Below, in pieces: positions 24,520 through 33,593 of a stretch of 64,000 nucleotides of DNA. Position 1 is the stretch's first letter. Each line of letters opens with the position of its first letter. Location: contig CBFGTI010000007.1 in the NCBI GenBank assembly GCA_965651695.1, forward strand, positions 1-64,000. The letters run 5' to 3'. Under the pieces are notes generated by a model. It was given only the letters and a program-made list of their open reading frames with translations. It was not told the origin of the DNA and made no database searches. Source of the stretch: Imperialibacter sp965651695 (lineage in GTDB: Bacteria; Bacteroidota; Bacteroidia; Cytophagales; Cyclobacteriaceae). The translations under genes and the position numbers were made by a program.

Positions 24520-25992
24520 TCAACTCCACAGCCTGTCCCACGAGCGGTCCACATCCCACTCAGGTGTCGGTGCAAAGTACTGCTTGTGTTCGGGGTCGAG
24601 GTGTTGCTTTACCACCTCTTCATTGAGCTCGATGCCTAAGCCGGGGCTGTTGGGGACCGGTGCGAAGCCTTTTTCTATCATCGGCCCTTTAGCTGTCATC
24701 TTTACCAGGTTTTGCCAGTAGTCGAGATCCACCGAATGGTGTTCCAGCGCCATAAAGTTTTGGGTGGCTGCAGCACAATGCACGTTGGCCATAAAGGAAA
24801 CGGGCGTTCCCGCAAAGTGCATCGCCATGGCTACTCCTTTCTCTTCGGCATAGTCGCCTATTTTTTTAGTTTCGAGCAGTCCGCCTGAGGTAGCCAGGTC
24901 AGGATGCACAATATCCACAGCCCTCGCATCAATCAGCTTGATGAACTCCTCCTTCAGGTAGATGTCTTCACCCGTGGTAGTAGGCGTTTCAATGGCATCC
25001 GAAATGAGTTTCCAATGGTCGGTAAACTTCCACGGGATCAGGTCTTCGAGCCAGGCCAGGCGGTACTTTTCCACTGCCTTGCCGAGGCGTATGGCATTGT
25101 TGTGGTCGAAGTGCCCGTAGTGGTCTGAGGCCAGCGGAATACTATAGCCGATTTTCTTCCTCACCAGCTCCACCCGCTCCATCAGTATGTCCAGTCCCTT
25201 GTCGGTAAGCTGTATCTGTGTAAACTGGTGCTCGGCTGCGCCGTAGGTCATCGGCTCGTTGGTCCATTGGCGCCCGATATCCCAAAAATTGCTGTTGGCT
25301 ACGGTATCAGGTACACCTTTAAGCAGCTCAATGCCAAAGTCCATTTTAAGGAAGGTAAACCCGTCTTCATCCATACGTTTGGCCACTTTTGCTTCAAATT
25401 CTGCCTGGTCGCGGCCCATGGAAGTATCGGCATACAGGCGCACTTTGTCGCGGTATTTGCCTCCCAGCAGCTGGTAGGCAGGTACGTTGTAAGCTTTGCC
25501 GGCGAGGTCCCACAGGGCCATTTCCACAGCGCATACCCCCCCACCCTGCCGGCCATGGAAGCCGAACTGCTTAATGCGCTTGAAGATCATTTCCACGTTG
25601 CAGGGGTTCATGCCCAAAATGCGGCTTTTGAGAAACAAGGCATAGCGCCACGACGCGCCGTCGCGCACTTCGCCAAGCCCTGAAATGCCCTGGTTGGTAT
25701 CGATGCGGATTACAGGGCAGCGGGCATGGCCGTTCATTACCACGGCATAGCGCATGTCGGTGATCTTGAGATCGGAAGGTGCCGCATAACGGTTTACCTT
25801 CGAAGTAGAGTGCGCCAGCGTGTCTTCAATGTTGCTGAACATAAAACCGCCAAGCGCCAGGCCACCCAGGCTTGCCTTTTTCAGGAAGTCGCGGCGCTGG
25901 TTTTCATTTTCCGGCTCCGGCTGCTGAGCGATGGGCGAAGGCTTCTCCTTCAGCCCAAATTTGTGCAAAAGTTTATCAGAAGGTGTTTGCAT
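24520..25992 (-). CDS. Tat-exported enolase-superfamily sugar-acid dehydratase (mandelate racemase group)
   Basis: A 490-residue protein. A long polar N-terminus leads to a twin-arginine signal (RRDFLKKASLGGLALGGFMFS, about 33-53). The capping domain follows, then a (beta/alpha)7-beta barrel with mandelate-racemase-type residues: TFLKMDFG, ASDHYGHFD and WLEDLIPW (metal ligands), TTGEDIYL, DIVHPDLATSGG and MAMHFAGTPVSF (His base). This group dehydrates or racemises sugar acids such as galactonate or rhamnonate. Export is unusual, since relatives are mostly cytoplasmic. The RraA-like gene is 132 bp upstream on the same strand. Exact substrate not readable. Confidence 0.88.
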   Translation of the reverse strand: MQTPSDKLLHKFGLKEKPSPIAQQPEPENENQRRDFLKKASLGGLALGGFMFSNIEDTLAHSTSKVNRYAAPSDLKITDMRYAVVMNGHARCPVIRIDTNQGISGLGEVRDGASWRYALFLKSRILGMNPCNVEMIFKRIKQFGFHGRQGGGVCAVEMALWDLAGKAYNVPAYQLLGGKYRDKVRLYADTSMGRDQAEFEAKVAKRMDEDGFTFLKMDFGIELLKGVPDTVANSNFWDIGRQWTNEPMTYGAAEHQFTQIQLTDKGLDILMERVELVRKKIGYSIPLASDHYGHFDHNNAIRLGKAVEKYRLAWLEDLIPWKFTDHWKLISDAIETPTTTGEDIYLKEEFIKLIDARAVDIVHPDLATSGGLLETKKIGDYAEEKGVAMAMHFAGTPVSFMANVHCAAATQNFMALEHHSVDLDYWQNLVKMTAKGPMIEKGFAPVPNSPGLGIELNEEVVKQHLDPEHKQYFAPTPEWDVDRSWDRLWS

Positions 25993-26124
25993 GGTAGTAA
26001 GTTTAGTAGTTTAAGTAAATTCTTCGTTGGAGATCAGGGAATCCGATCTTCTTCCATCAGGGCAAGGGATAAATAGGAGCGACTTTTTTAATACCCGCAA
26101 CCCGGCAAGGAAAGATCAGAAAAA

Positions 26125-27048
26125 TTACCACGTCCTGTTTTTCATGTAAGCGTCCAGTTCGGCGCGGGTCATTGGCAGCTTGTCCGGATTAGCATCGAGC
26201 CAGGCCAGAAAATCCTTTTTGATGTCATCGGTCCACTGCCTGTCGATTTGGCCGGGGGTATATTTGCCCTCCTTTAGCCGCTGAATGCCAAATTGGTCGC
26301 GCAGCGCAATAAATTCAGCATTGAGTAGCAGGTCTTCGAGCAAATGGGCCGGAATAAAAATGACACCGCCTTTTTTAGCCAGGATAGCATCGCCAGGCAA
26401 TACGGTGGCTCTGCCAATGCGAATGGGCACATTAATACCGCCAAGCATCATCCCCTGTATATAGGAAGGGTCGTAGCCTTTGATCCAGGCATTAAATCCT
26501 TCAATTTTCTCCAGCCCTTCGGTATCCCGCACGGAGCCGTAGAAGATCACGCCGTTTTTGGAATTCCTGTAAATGGAATTGCCCAGGTTGTCGCCAATCA
26601 GCGTGCCGTCGATAATCTTTCCGTAGCCATCTGCTACGTAGATATCGCCGGGTTTCAGCATGTCGATTGGCCATGAGTTGAAATTGCCGATGCGTTTCTC
26701 TGCTTCGCCTTTTTTCATTACCATATCGTGGTAGTCGGGGCGTGCGGGCAGGTATTGCACAGTCAGCGCACGACCGGTAATCGGGGTGTCGTCGTGCAGT
26801 ATCATCCAGTCGCCTTCAAACTGATTGTGATACCCCTTATTGCGCAAGATACCCCAAGCCTCCTCTATTGAAACATTTTTGAGGCGTTCCAGATGTGCAT
26901 CAGGAATATTGGGCCTGCCATCGGGTAGGCGGCTTCCTTTCCATTCGGGCGTAAAAGCAACAATTTGTTCTTTGGTCAGTGCGATCTGCTGCGCCATTGC
27001 CAGGCTGAAACAGAATAAACAGCCGAAAAACAACAAGCTAGTTTTCAT
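26125..27048 (-). CDS. Secreted RraA-like (HMG/CHA aldolase family) protein
   Basis: A 307-residue protein with signal peptide MKTSLLFFGCLFCFSLAMAQ. The RraA-like domain includes GRALTVQYLPARPDYHDMVM, LKPGDIYVADGYG (metal-site region) and DGTLIGDNLGNSIYRNSKNGVIFYGSVRDTEGLEKI, where the conserved G-D-N-L-G and R-D occur. RraA relatives are class II pyruvate aldolases/oxaloacetate decarboxylases or RNase E regulators; a secreted copy next to an exported enolase-superfamily enzyme fits sugar-acid breakdown. I start at ATG 27046-27048, which gives a proper signal peptide; an earlier in-frame start adds 13 residues before it. Confidence 0.85.
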   Translation of the reverse strand: MKTSLLFFGCLFCFSLAMAQQIALTKEQIVAFTPEWKGSRLPDGRPNIPDAHLERLKNVSIEEAWGILRNKGYHNQFEGDWMILHDDTPITGRALTVQYLPARPDYHDMVMKKGEAEKRIGNFNSWPIDMLKPGDIYVADGYGKIIDGTLIGDNLGNSIYRNSKNGVIFYGSVRDTEGLEKIEGFNAWIKGYDPSYIQGMMLGGINVPIRIGRATVLPGDAILAKKGGVIFIPAHLLEDLLLNAEFIALRDQFGIQRLKEGKYTPGQIDRQWTDDIKKDFLAWLDANPDKLPMTRAELDAYMKNRTW

Positions 27049-27210
27049 GAAACAAGTAGGTTTAGTGTTTGATAGATGTACCCGCAAACAGCTTGCGGAC
27101 AGCTTAAATTAAGAATTAAAATAGTTAGAAACTCAGCCGTGCATGGAATGATAGCACCAAAGTGGCAACTTTTTACAAGTCGGCCGGCATTTTTGGAGGT
27201 GCCGGTGCCT

Positions 27211-27609
27211 TTAAAAATACTTTCTCAGCTCCTTCAGTTCTCTCAGCTGATTGAGGTCCTCAGCACGAACCGGCTTCTCAAGAAAAGCAATTACACTCTC
27301 GTAGCCATTTGCCTTTTTCTTGTCGCTGGTGTCGATTGACGACGTAACTATTACTACATAAACCGGCAATGACAGCTTGGCCTGCACCAGCGAATCGAGG
27401 AATTGCCAGCCATCCATTACGGGCATATTTATATCCAGCAGTACCAAAAATGCTTCGGTACCGGGCGTGCCTTTCATTATAAACTCCAGGGTTTCCTTAC
27501 AGCTGGTAAAGGCAAACGGAACGTCAGCAAACCCCGTCTCTACCAGCACTACATGATGCAGATAAATAACCGTGGTATCGTCGTCAACTATCAGTACCTT
27601 TAACTTCAT
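27211..27609 (-). CDS. Single-domain response regulator (REC)
   Basis: A 132-residue stand-alone receiver: D9-D10-D11 (VLIVDDD), phospho-acceptor D59 in VLLDINMPVMDGW, the conserved hydroxyl position in VIVTSSID, and lysine in FLEKPV. No output domain, so it acts by protein contact. Its gene is 65 bp downstream of the propeller sensor on the same strand, making the pair a likely signalling unit, although that sensor lacks an ATP-binding kinase domain. Confidence 0.93.
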   Translation of the reverse strand: MKLKVLIVDDDTTVIYLHHVVLVETGFADVPFAFTSCKETLEFIMKGTPGTEAFLVLLDINMPVMDGWQFLDSLVQAKLSLPVYVVIVTSSIDTSDKKKANGYESVIAFLEKPVRAEDLNQLRELKELRKYF

Positions 27610-27673
27610 GTTACCAATATATTTATAAGCGCACAGTTAGATAGGATATAACGGCCTTATCGTTCAGGGGCAA

Positions 27674-30346
27674 CTAAACATTCGGCTTTTCATCTTCCAT
27701 ACCCTTTTTTACGTTTTCCGTTTTCTTCACAATGTCCCTTATAATTTCGTCAAGCTCCTTACCCGACGCCTCCAGGCTCATCAGCAAGGTAGTTAGCTCT
27801 TCTCTGGGGATACTGTAATTGCGGATAAGATTAATTATGCCAAGCATCCTTGCCAAAGGCGCCCGGACAATGTGCGACTGTATCCATGCAATTTCCTTCA
27901 GCTTCAGATTTTGGGTTTCAATTGAGTTAATGGCGCTCTTTAATCGTTCATTGCTTTTCAGCAGTTCAGACGTTTGCTCGTCTACAAGCGCCCTGAGTTT
28001 TGCTCCCTGCCGGTACTTGGAATAGTACTGCCTGAAAAAGAAGCCCGCCGTGAACAACAGCATAATGAGCGAACCCCGAAACCATGTTGTCTGGTAAAAA
28101 AAGGGCTGCACAGTAAAGGGAAACGAAGCCGTTTCAGACCATCGGCCATTCTCTTCGGCTTTTACTTCGAAGATGTAGCTTCCCGGGTCCAGATTGGTAA
28201 AATATACCACCCGCCTGTTGCCTGCATCGAGCCATTGCCGGTTCAGTCCCTGCAAGCGGTAATGGTAGTTTATGCCAGCCGGAGCGGTGAAATTGATGCT
28301 GCTAAATGCCACCTCAATATTAAAAACACCTGCCGGAATGTGCACCCTCTCCAACGTGGTGTTTTCTACTTCACCGTACCTGATCGACTGGATATGAATA
28401 TTTGCCTTCCGGTTGTTTTGGTTCAACAACTCAGGCTGCACAATGGCCACCCCCTCCACCGTAGGAAACCACACGCTGCCGTCATTCATTTGCCAGGCCG
28501 CCGGAAAAACGGACCCGTTAGCTTCCGGGTTTGCCATGCCGTCGGAGGTACCGAACATGCGGGCGTCTATCACCGCATCTTCAGCGGGTGTTTGCTTAAG
28601 GTTTTGCAAATCTTCCAGCGCAATACGCTGCAAACCAAAGTTGCCACTCAACCACAAATAGCCCTCGCCATCGGCTATCAGGTTGTGAAGCCCGTTAAAC
28701 TTCAATCCGTTTGCCTTTGTAAACACCTCGAACCTGTTGTTGACATAGCATCCAAGGCCAGCTTCAGTAGCAAACCACATGGTTCCGTCGATGTCTTCGT
28801 AAAACCCGTTCACCTTGTTGGCGGAAAGCCCCTGGTGCAGGGTAAACTGCCTCAGCTCACCCGTGTTTCGCAGGCAAAGAATGCCGGCGCCATAACTTCC
28901 AAACCATAAATTTTTATTCCGGTCTTCAAACACAGTAGTGAATTCCGCATCGCGAAACTTCTCCGGCACCCCAATCCTTTCAATCCTTCCTTCCGGGGTA
29001 AGTTGGTGGATGCCCCCTGAACGCCCTGCTACCCAAAGCCTGTTTTGCGAATCCAGAAAAACAACCTGCACGATGTTGCTTGCCAGTCCATCCTTCTCTG
29101 TATAAAGCCGGTCGAATTGACCCCGCTGCAGGTTATACCGGTTCAGTCCGTAGGGAGTGCCTACATAAATTGCCTCGTTTGTACCGCAAATGCTCAAAAC
29201 GATGTCGTTTGCCAGACCGTTTGTTCTGTTAAAATGGCGGATCTCCCCCTGCCTGATCAGGTTGAGGCCATTGCCGGCGGTGCCTACCCAGATATCGCCG
29301 TTGGCATGCTGGTAAATTGGCAGTGCTATTTTTCCTGAAAGGCCATGGGCTGGGGTAAGCATGCGAATTCGAGCCTTTTCCATCTGTACTACCCCGGATC
29401 CAGAGGTTCCCAGCCACGTAAGGCCCTGGTCGGTATGCAGGATACACCTGATATCGTTTTCGGATAGTCTTTTGTCGTCAATGCTTTCAAATTGCCCCTC
29501 AGCGTAAATTTGCAATCCCGAGCTGCTCGTTCCTACCCACAGGTCTCCGTCAGGGGCTACGGAAAGACTATTGACGAAAAGGTCGTTCAGTCCGTGTGCT
29601 TCTGTAAATTGTTCGATCCCAACTGCGGTAACCCGAAAAAGTCCGTTTTCTCTAGTTCCGGCCCATACCGAGCGGTCACTATCTACGGCAATCGACCTGA
29701 TGTTCAGCCCCTTAAGTTCAGGGTATTCTGCAGGGGGGCTTTCCATGTCCGGAATTTTGAAAAGGCCATTTTCGGTACCAACAAGCATGCCGCCCGAAGT
29801 AGATTGTAGCACTTGAATTGCCTTGAGCTGTCTGGCGGTGTCTTTCGAGTAATTTACTACCCCGCCCTCGTGCAAAAGAAGAAGCCGCCCATTACTCGTC
29901 CCAATCCATAACCAACCCCTTTCGTCCTCTGCAATCCGGGTAACAACTGCATTCGAAATATGGTTATTCAGGTCGTATAGCTCCAGGTTGTTTTTGTATG
30001 CCTTCACAATGTGGTTTTCGCACACAGCCCATACCCCGCGCCCTGCTGCCCTGGTGAGATCGAGAAAGTAGCTACTGCGTAACTTGGGGTTGCTATTTTC
30101 GTCGATGATATGGAAGTCGTTACCGTCATACCTCACCAGCCCCTCCTCCGTGGCTACCCACAAATAGCCGTCGGTGTCGACAGACAAATCGAATATGGTA
30201 TTTTGAGGCAGCCCGTTGGTGTTGTTCCAAACTTGTATCACGTATTGGGGCTCCATCCATGGCTGCACAGCGGGTACCTGCTGCCCACTCGCCAGGAAAG
30301 TAGATAGAAACGATGAAAGAAATATAGTTATCGCCACCCTGTTCAT
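27674..30346 (-). CDS. Two-component propeller sensor with H-box but no ATPase domain
   Basis: An 890-residue membrane sensor, from ATG 30344-30346 (signal MNRVAITIFLSSFLSTFLASG). A long periplasmic region carries many Reg_prop blades (LPQNTIFDLSVDTDGYLWVATEEGLVRYDG and repeats of GxLWxGTxxGL), a Y_Y_Y domain (INYHYRLQGLNRQWLDAGNRRVVYFTNLDPGSYIFEVKA) and one membrane helix (GSLIMLLFTAGFFF). A coiled coil then leads to the phospho-acceptor box QSHIVRAPLARMLG (His825). The protein ends 65 residues after this histidine: the HATPase domain is absent. In hybrid systems these periplasmic propellers sense glycans. The single-domain receiver follows directly. Confidence 0.88.
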   Translation of the reverse strand: MNRVAITIFLSSFLSTFLASGQQVPAVQPWMEPQYVIQVWNNTNGLPQNTIFDLSVDTDGYLWVATEEGLVRYDGNDFHIIDENSNPKLRSSYFLDLTRAAGRGVWAVCENHIVKAYKNNLELYDLNNHISNAVVTRIAEDERGWLWIGTSNGRLLLLHEGGVVNYSKDTARQLKAIQVLQSTSGGMLVGTENGLFKIPDMESPPAEYPELKGLNIRSIAVDSDRSVWAGTRENGLFRVTAVGIEQFTEAHGLNDLFVNSLSVAPDGDLWVGTSSSGLQIYAEGQFESIDDKRLSENDIRCILHTDQGLTWLGTSGSGVVQMEKARIRMLTPAHGLSGKIALPIYQHANGDIWVGTAGNGLNLIRQGEIRHFNRTNGLANDIVLSICGTNEAIYVGTPYGLNRYNLQRGQFDRLYTEKDGLASNIVQVVFLDSQNRLWVAGRSGGIHQLTPEGRIERIGVPEKFRDAEFTTVFEDRNKNLWFGSYGAGILCLRNTGELRQFTLHQGLSANKVNGFYEDIDGTMWFATEAGLGCYVNNRFEVFTKANGLKFNGLHNLIADGEGYLWLSGNFGLQRIALEDLQNLKQTPAEDAVIDARMFGTSDGMANPEANGSVFPAAWQMNDGSVWFPTVEGVAIVQPELLNQNNRKANIHIQSIRYGEVENTTLERVHIPAGVFNIEVAFSSINFTAPAGINYHYRLQGLNRQWLDAGNRRVVYFTNLDPGSYIFEVKAEENGRWSETASFPFTVQPFFYQTTWFRGSLIMLLFTAGFFFRQYYSKYRQGAKLRALVDEQTSELLKSNERLKSAINSIETQNLKLKEIAWIQSHIVRAPLARMLGIINLIRNYSIPREELTTLLMSLEASGKELDEIIRDIVKKTENVKKGMEDEKPNV

Positions 30347-30431
30347 AAGCCTGAAAATTTCCTTCGCTCCTGATTCCACACTCTAATTAAGGAACATTTC
30401 TTTTGGGAAATAAAAAATAGGTCAAAAGTTT

Positions 30432-30473
30432 TTGGCCCAGCCGGATTGGCCCAGCCGGGTTGGCCCAGCCGGA
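30432..30473. repeat. Tandem 14-bp repeat, three units
   Basis: Three consecutive units of TTGGCCCAGCCGGA/G (30432-30445, 30446-30459, 30460-30473), differing only at the last base of the middle unit. They lie between the divergent sensor and pirin genes. Function unknown. Confidence 0.85.
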
Positions 30474-30582
30474 TAGATGAGCTTCGAAAGGCAGGATTGA
30501 CCTGCGGCTGACTGATCACGGTTTTTCACTTTGTGCAACCTTTTACTTAATTTACATGTATATACATACAAATTCATTTACT

Positions 30583-31452
30583 ATGAAAAAGGTAAAACAA
30601 GTATTGTATGCTGGGCAGGTAAACATGGGAGGAATAACCGTGAGGCAACCGCTGCCTGCCAACGGTGTGAGGCAAATTGACCCTTTTTTGCTCCTGCATC
30701 ACGGTAAGTTTGAATTAGAAGCCGGTACCACCCAAAAAGATGCAGGCGTAGGGCCGCACCCGCATAGGGGATTTTCTCCCGTCACCTTTGTTTTCAGCGG
30801 TAGCGTACACCATCGCGACTCTCGGGGCAACAGCGGCGAAGTGTTGGCTGGCGGCGTGCAATGGATGAATGCAGGCATGGGCATCATCCACAGCGAAAGA
30901 CCCGGCCGGGATATTATCGAAAAGGGTGGCACCCAGGAGATCATACAACTTTGGGTAAACTCGCCCGCTGCCAATAAAATGGATCAGCCTTACTATATGG
31001 CTGTGCAAAAAGCCGATATGCCTCACCTGCAACCCGATGAAGGGGATGGGTATTTGCAGGTGGTTTCAGGAGCGCAAAACGGCAAGACGGGGCCCGTAAA
31101 TGCACCACTGCCACTTTTATCTATCATGGGGGTACTGCATGGAGGGGCCCGGCATGAGTTGACCCTAGAGGAGGGGCACGCTGCCATGCTTTATCTGCTG
31201 GAGGGGGAACTGAATTTGCCGGAGTATGGACTGATAGCGGAACATCATTTAGTTAACTTTGAAGCTACCGGCGCTACAATTGAGGTGGAGGCAACCCGGC
31301 ACAGTAAGTTTTTGCTTGTTTCGGCCCCGGCTATCGCGGAGCCCCTCGCCACCTACGGTCCGTTTGTAATGAATAGTCAGTCGCAGATAATGGAAGCAAT
31401 GCGCGACTATCAGATGGGTAAAATGGGAGTACTGGTAGAAGAATTCAGCTAA
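30583..31452 (+). CDS. Pirin-family protein
   Basis: A 289-residue bicupin. The N-terminal cupin carries the pirin iron-site motif: GPHPHRGFSPVTFVFSGSVHHRD and GMGIIHSERP (three His and one Glu). The C-terminal cupin follows from about residue 165. Some pirins are quercetinases or redox-sensing cofactors. I start at ATG 30583 (MKKVKQVLYAGQVN); an ATG nine codons earlier is possible. Confidence 0.9.
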   Translation: MKKVKQVLYAGQVNMGGITVRQPLPANGVRQIDPFLLLHHGKFELEAGTTQKDAGVGPHPHRGFSPVTFVFSGSVHHRDSRGNSGEVLAGGVQWMNAGMGIIHSERPGRDIIEKGGTQEIIQLWVNSPAANKMDQPYYMAVQKADMPHLQPDEGDGYLQVVSGAQNGKTGPVNAPLPLLSIMGVLHGGARHELTLEEGHAAMLYLLEGELNLPEYGLIAEHHLVNFEATGATIEVEATRHSKFLLVSAPAIAEPLATYGPFVMNSQSQIMEAMRDYQMGKMGVLVEEFS

Positions 31453-31493
31453 ACTCGCTAAGTTCATGCTGAAATTACACCAACAGCACCACC

Positions 31494-31967
31494 ATGCCCC
31501 ACCCCAACCAACAGCTTATCGAAAAGTTTTACCGGGCGTTTGCCGTCCACGATGCCGAAACTATGGCAAGCGTGTACCATCCCGATGTTGAATTTACTGA
31601 CCCAGCCTTCGGTACGCTAAAAGGAGACGAAGCCCGGAACATGTGGCGAATGCTAATTGAAAGAGGTAAGGAAAGCCTTGTTGTTACTTTTGGCGATGTA
31701 CAGGCCGATGAAAAAAAAGGCAGTGCCCGCTGGACGGCAGACTATCTGTTCAGCACCACAGGCAGAAAAGTGCACAACGAAATTTCGGCCAGGTTTGTGT
31801 TTGAAGATGGGAAGATCATCAAGCACATCGATTCGTTCGACTTTTGGAAATGGAGCAGGCAGGCGTTGGGAACGACCGGATTGCTATTGGGATGGACGCC
31901 CTTGCTGAGAAAGAAAGTGAGAGCCCAGGCACGTAAGGGGCTGCAGCGGTATATGGAGAAGCGCTAA
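31494..31967 (+). CDS. SnoaL/NTF2-like protein
   Basis: A 157-residue protein of the SnoaL-like fold: opening helix LIEKFYRAFAVHDAETMASVYHPDVEFTDPAFGTLKG, then the sheet with DGKIIKHIDSFDFWKW. These small conical barrels are polyketide-cyclase-like or of unknown role. The C-terminal ~25 residues are basic. It lies 41 bp after the pirin gene and may be co-transcribed. Confidence 0.83.
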   Translation: MPHPNQQLIEKFYRAFAVHDAETMASVYHPDVEFTDPAFGTLKGDEARNMWRMLIERGKESLVVTFGDVQADEKKGSARWTADYLFSTTGRKVHNEISARFVFEDGKIIKHIDSFDFWKWSRQALGTTGLLLGWTPLLRKKVRAQARKGLQRYMEKR

Positions 31968-32055
31968 CGACGTAAGATCTCAAAAAGACAACTGTACAGT
32001 GGGCTGGCACATTAAGCAGAACTTTCCTAGCTTTCGCCCCTAACCTTTATTTGCC

Positions 32056-32541
32056 ATGCCAGAGGAACAAAAATTTACTTTCAAAGCTGTCATCGAGCAA
32101 AATGCAGGTATTGACGCCGCATTCGTTCGGTTCCCGCATGATGTGGAGAAAACATTTGGAACAAAGGGGCAGGTAAAAATACAGGCGCTGTTTGATGGCC
32201 GTGTGCCCTACCGCGGAAGCCTGGCCAACATGGGACAAGGCTGCCATGTGCTTGGCCTTACCAAGGCAGTGCGCAGCCAGCTGGGAAAGTCATTTGGCGA
32301 CACCGTAGAAGTTACACTTGAAAGAGACATCGCTCCACGAATTGTAGAAGTGCCAGAGGATGCTGCCTCGCTGCTCAAGCAAAATCCGCGGGCAGCGGAG
32401 TTCTACGAAAAGCTCTCTTATACCGACAGAAAGGAGTACATCCGCTGGATTGAGACCGCCAAAAGAGCCGAAACCCGGCAAGCGAGGCTGAAAGCGTTTA
32501 TTGAGAAACTATTAGTGGGTAAAAAGCTTGTGGACAAATAG
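32056..32541 (+). CDS. DUF1905 / YdeI-OmpD-associated family protein
   Basis: A 161-residue protein with a DUF1905 domain at about 1-90 (FTFKAVIEQNAGIDAAFVRFPHDVEKTFGTKGQVKIQALFDGRVPYRGSL, later GKSFGDTVEVTLERD) and a YdeI-type helical tail from about 105 (LLKQNPRAAEFYEKLSYTDRKEYIRWIETAKRAETRQARLKAFIEKL). Such proteins are common in Bacteroidota and have no firm biochemical role. Confidence 0.85.
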   Translation: MPEEQKFTFKAVIEQNAGIDAAFVRFPHDVEKTFGTKGQVKIQALFDGRVPYRGSLANMGQGCHVLGLTKAVRSQLGKSFGDTVEVTLERDIAPRIVEVPEDAASLLKQNPRAAEFYEKLSYTDRKEYIRWIETAKRAETRQARLKAFIEKLLVGKKLVDK

Positions 32542-32641
32542 CAACAAGACGACAGGCGGACACCCATTGTACCATCTTATTCCCGCCAACGGCGAAAGGC
32601 TGCTGCCAATTAACTGTTAACGAAGAACTATTAACCTCTCT

Positions 32642-33553
32642 CTAAACTGCCTGGAAGGCATCCTCAGCTGCCACGTGGGTCGTTTTTATGTCGGGAAAGT
32701 GTTTATTCATCCAGCCCACAAGGTACTTCATACCGGGCTCCTCACTCACCTGGTGGCCAAGTACAATCAGCCCTTTTTTAAGGCCGGCAAAAGCTGCATC
32801 CCGCACGTATTCGCTGGTTTCCCACTCTGCCACTTCGCCCACTATCATCAGCTCCACATCATTTTTACTAAAAAAGCTGATTTGGTTGCTGCCACCCCAT
32901 GCACCGGGGAGCAAGGCCACTTTGGTGCATTTCATGTTTGCATCGCCCACTATAAATGGCCTCGTCAGGTTAAGTTTGCTCTTCATATGGAGGGCAATAT
33001 CTTTCACTGTAGCCTGGGGCACGTGGCAGATTACACCATCTTTTTGGTATTTTTTCCATCCCACAGTTTCCAGGTATCCTTCCAGAATGCCGTCGGGTTG
33101 GTGGCGGTGCCAGTAGTCGTGAAAACGCCACACCACTATGCCATTGTCGGCTATCAGTTTCTTCTTGAACTGATATACCGGATCGTTCTCCAGCCAGTCG
33201 GTGTTGTCGAGGTGGTTGTAAAAAGTGGGCTCGTGGGTAATGATAAAGTTGGCGCCCAGGTCAGCGGCTTTTTTAATAACAGCCGCAGTAGCCATAAAGG
33301 TGGTTACGATTCCTGTACATTTCTGTGAAGCATCGCCCTGCTTTACCAAATCCACCGTCTGCTCCATTCTTCCCCCGGGAATCTGGCTGATAATCTTGTC
33401 GATCACCTGCTGAATTGTAAGCTCACCTGCTTGTGGCTGCCCGTGCGCTAAAGCCCCGGCGGTGGTAAACAAGCTGCCTCCGAGAAGCGATGCCCCCACC
33501 AGGGAGGCTCCGGTATTCTTAATGAATGTTCTTCTGTCCGATTTTTGATGCAT
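32642..33553 (-). CDS. Tat-exported Nif3-like metal-dependent protein
   Basis: A 303-residue protein: twin-arginine signal (DRRTFIKNTGASLVGASLLGGSLFTTAGALA, about 6-36), then a Nif3-like fold with metal ligands in FIITHEPTFYNH, VWRFHDYWHRH and GLIVLGHQVSEEPGMKYL (His and Glu near the end). Nif3/YbgI proteins bind two metals and resemble GTP cyclohydrolase I type 2; they are normally cytoplasmic, so the export signal is unusual. The gene is the last of the minus-strand series with the esterase, rhamnose mutarotase and Gfo/Idh/MocA genes (40-bp gap). Confidence 0.8.
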   Translation of the reverse strand: MHQKSDRRTFIKNTGASLVGASLLGGSLFTTAGALAHGQPQAGELTIQQVIDKIISQIPGGRMEQTVDLVKQGDASQKCTGIVTTFMATAAVIKKAADLGANFIITHEPTFYNHLDNTDWLENDPVYQFKKKLIADNGIVVWRFHDYWHRHQPDGILEGYLETVGWKKYQKDGVICHVPQATVKDIALHMKSKLNLTRPFIVGDANMKCTKVALLPGAWGGSNQISFFSKNDVELMIVGEVAEWETSEYVRDAAFAGLKKGLIVLGHQVSEEPGMKYLVGWMNKHFPDIKTTHVAAEDAFQAV

Positions 33554-33593
33554 GCTAACTGGCTTTGTTGTTAACCCATGATGTTCACAAAAT

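Noticed and set aside
27974..28909. 311-codon plus-strand frame opposite the propeller sensor
   Set aside because: No recognisable content and antisense to clear Reg_prop and Y_Y_Y sequence.
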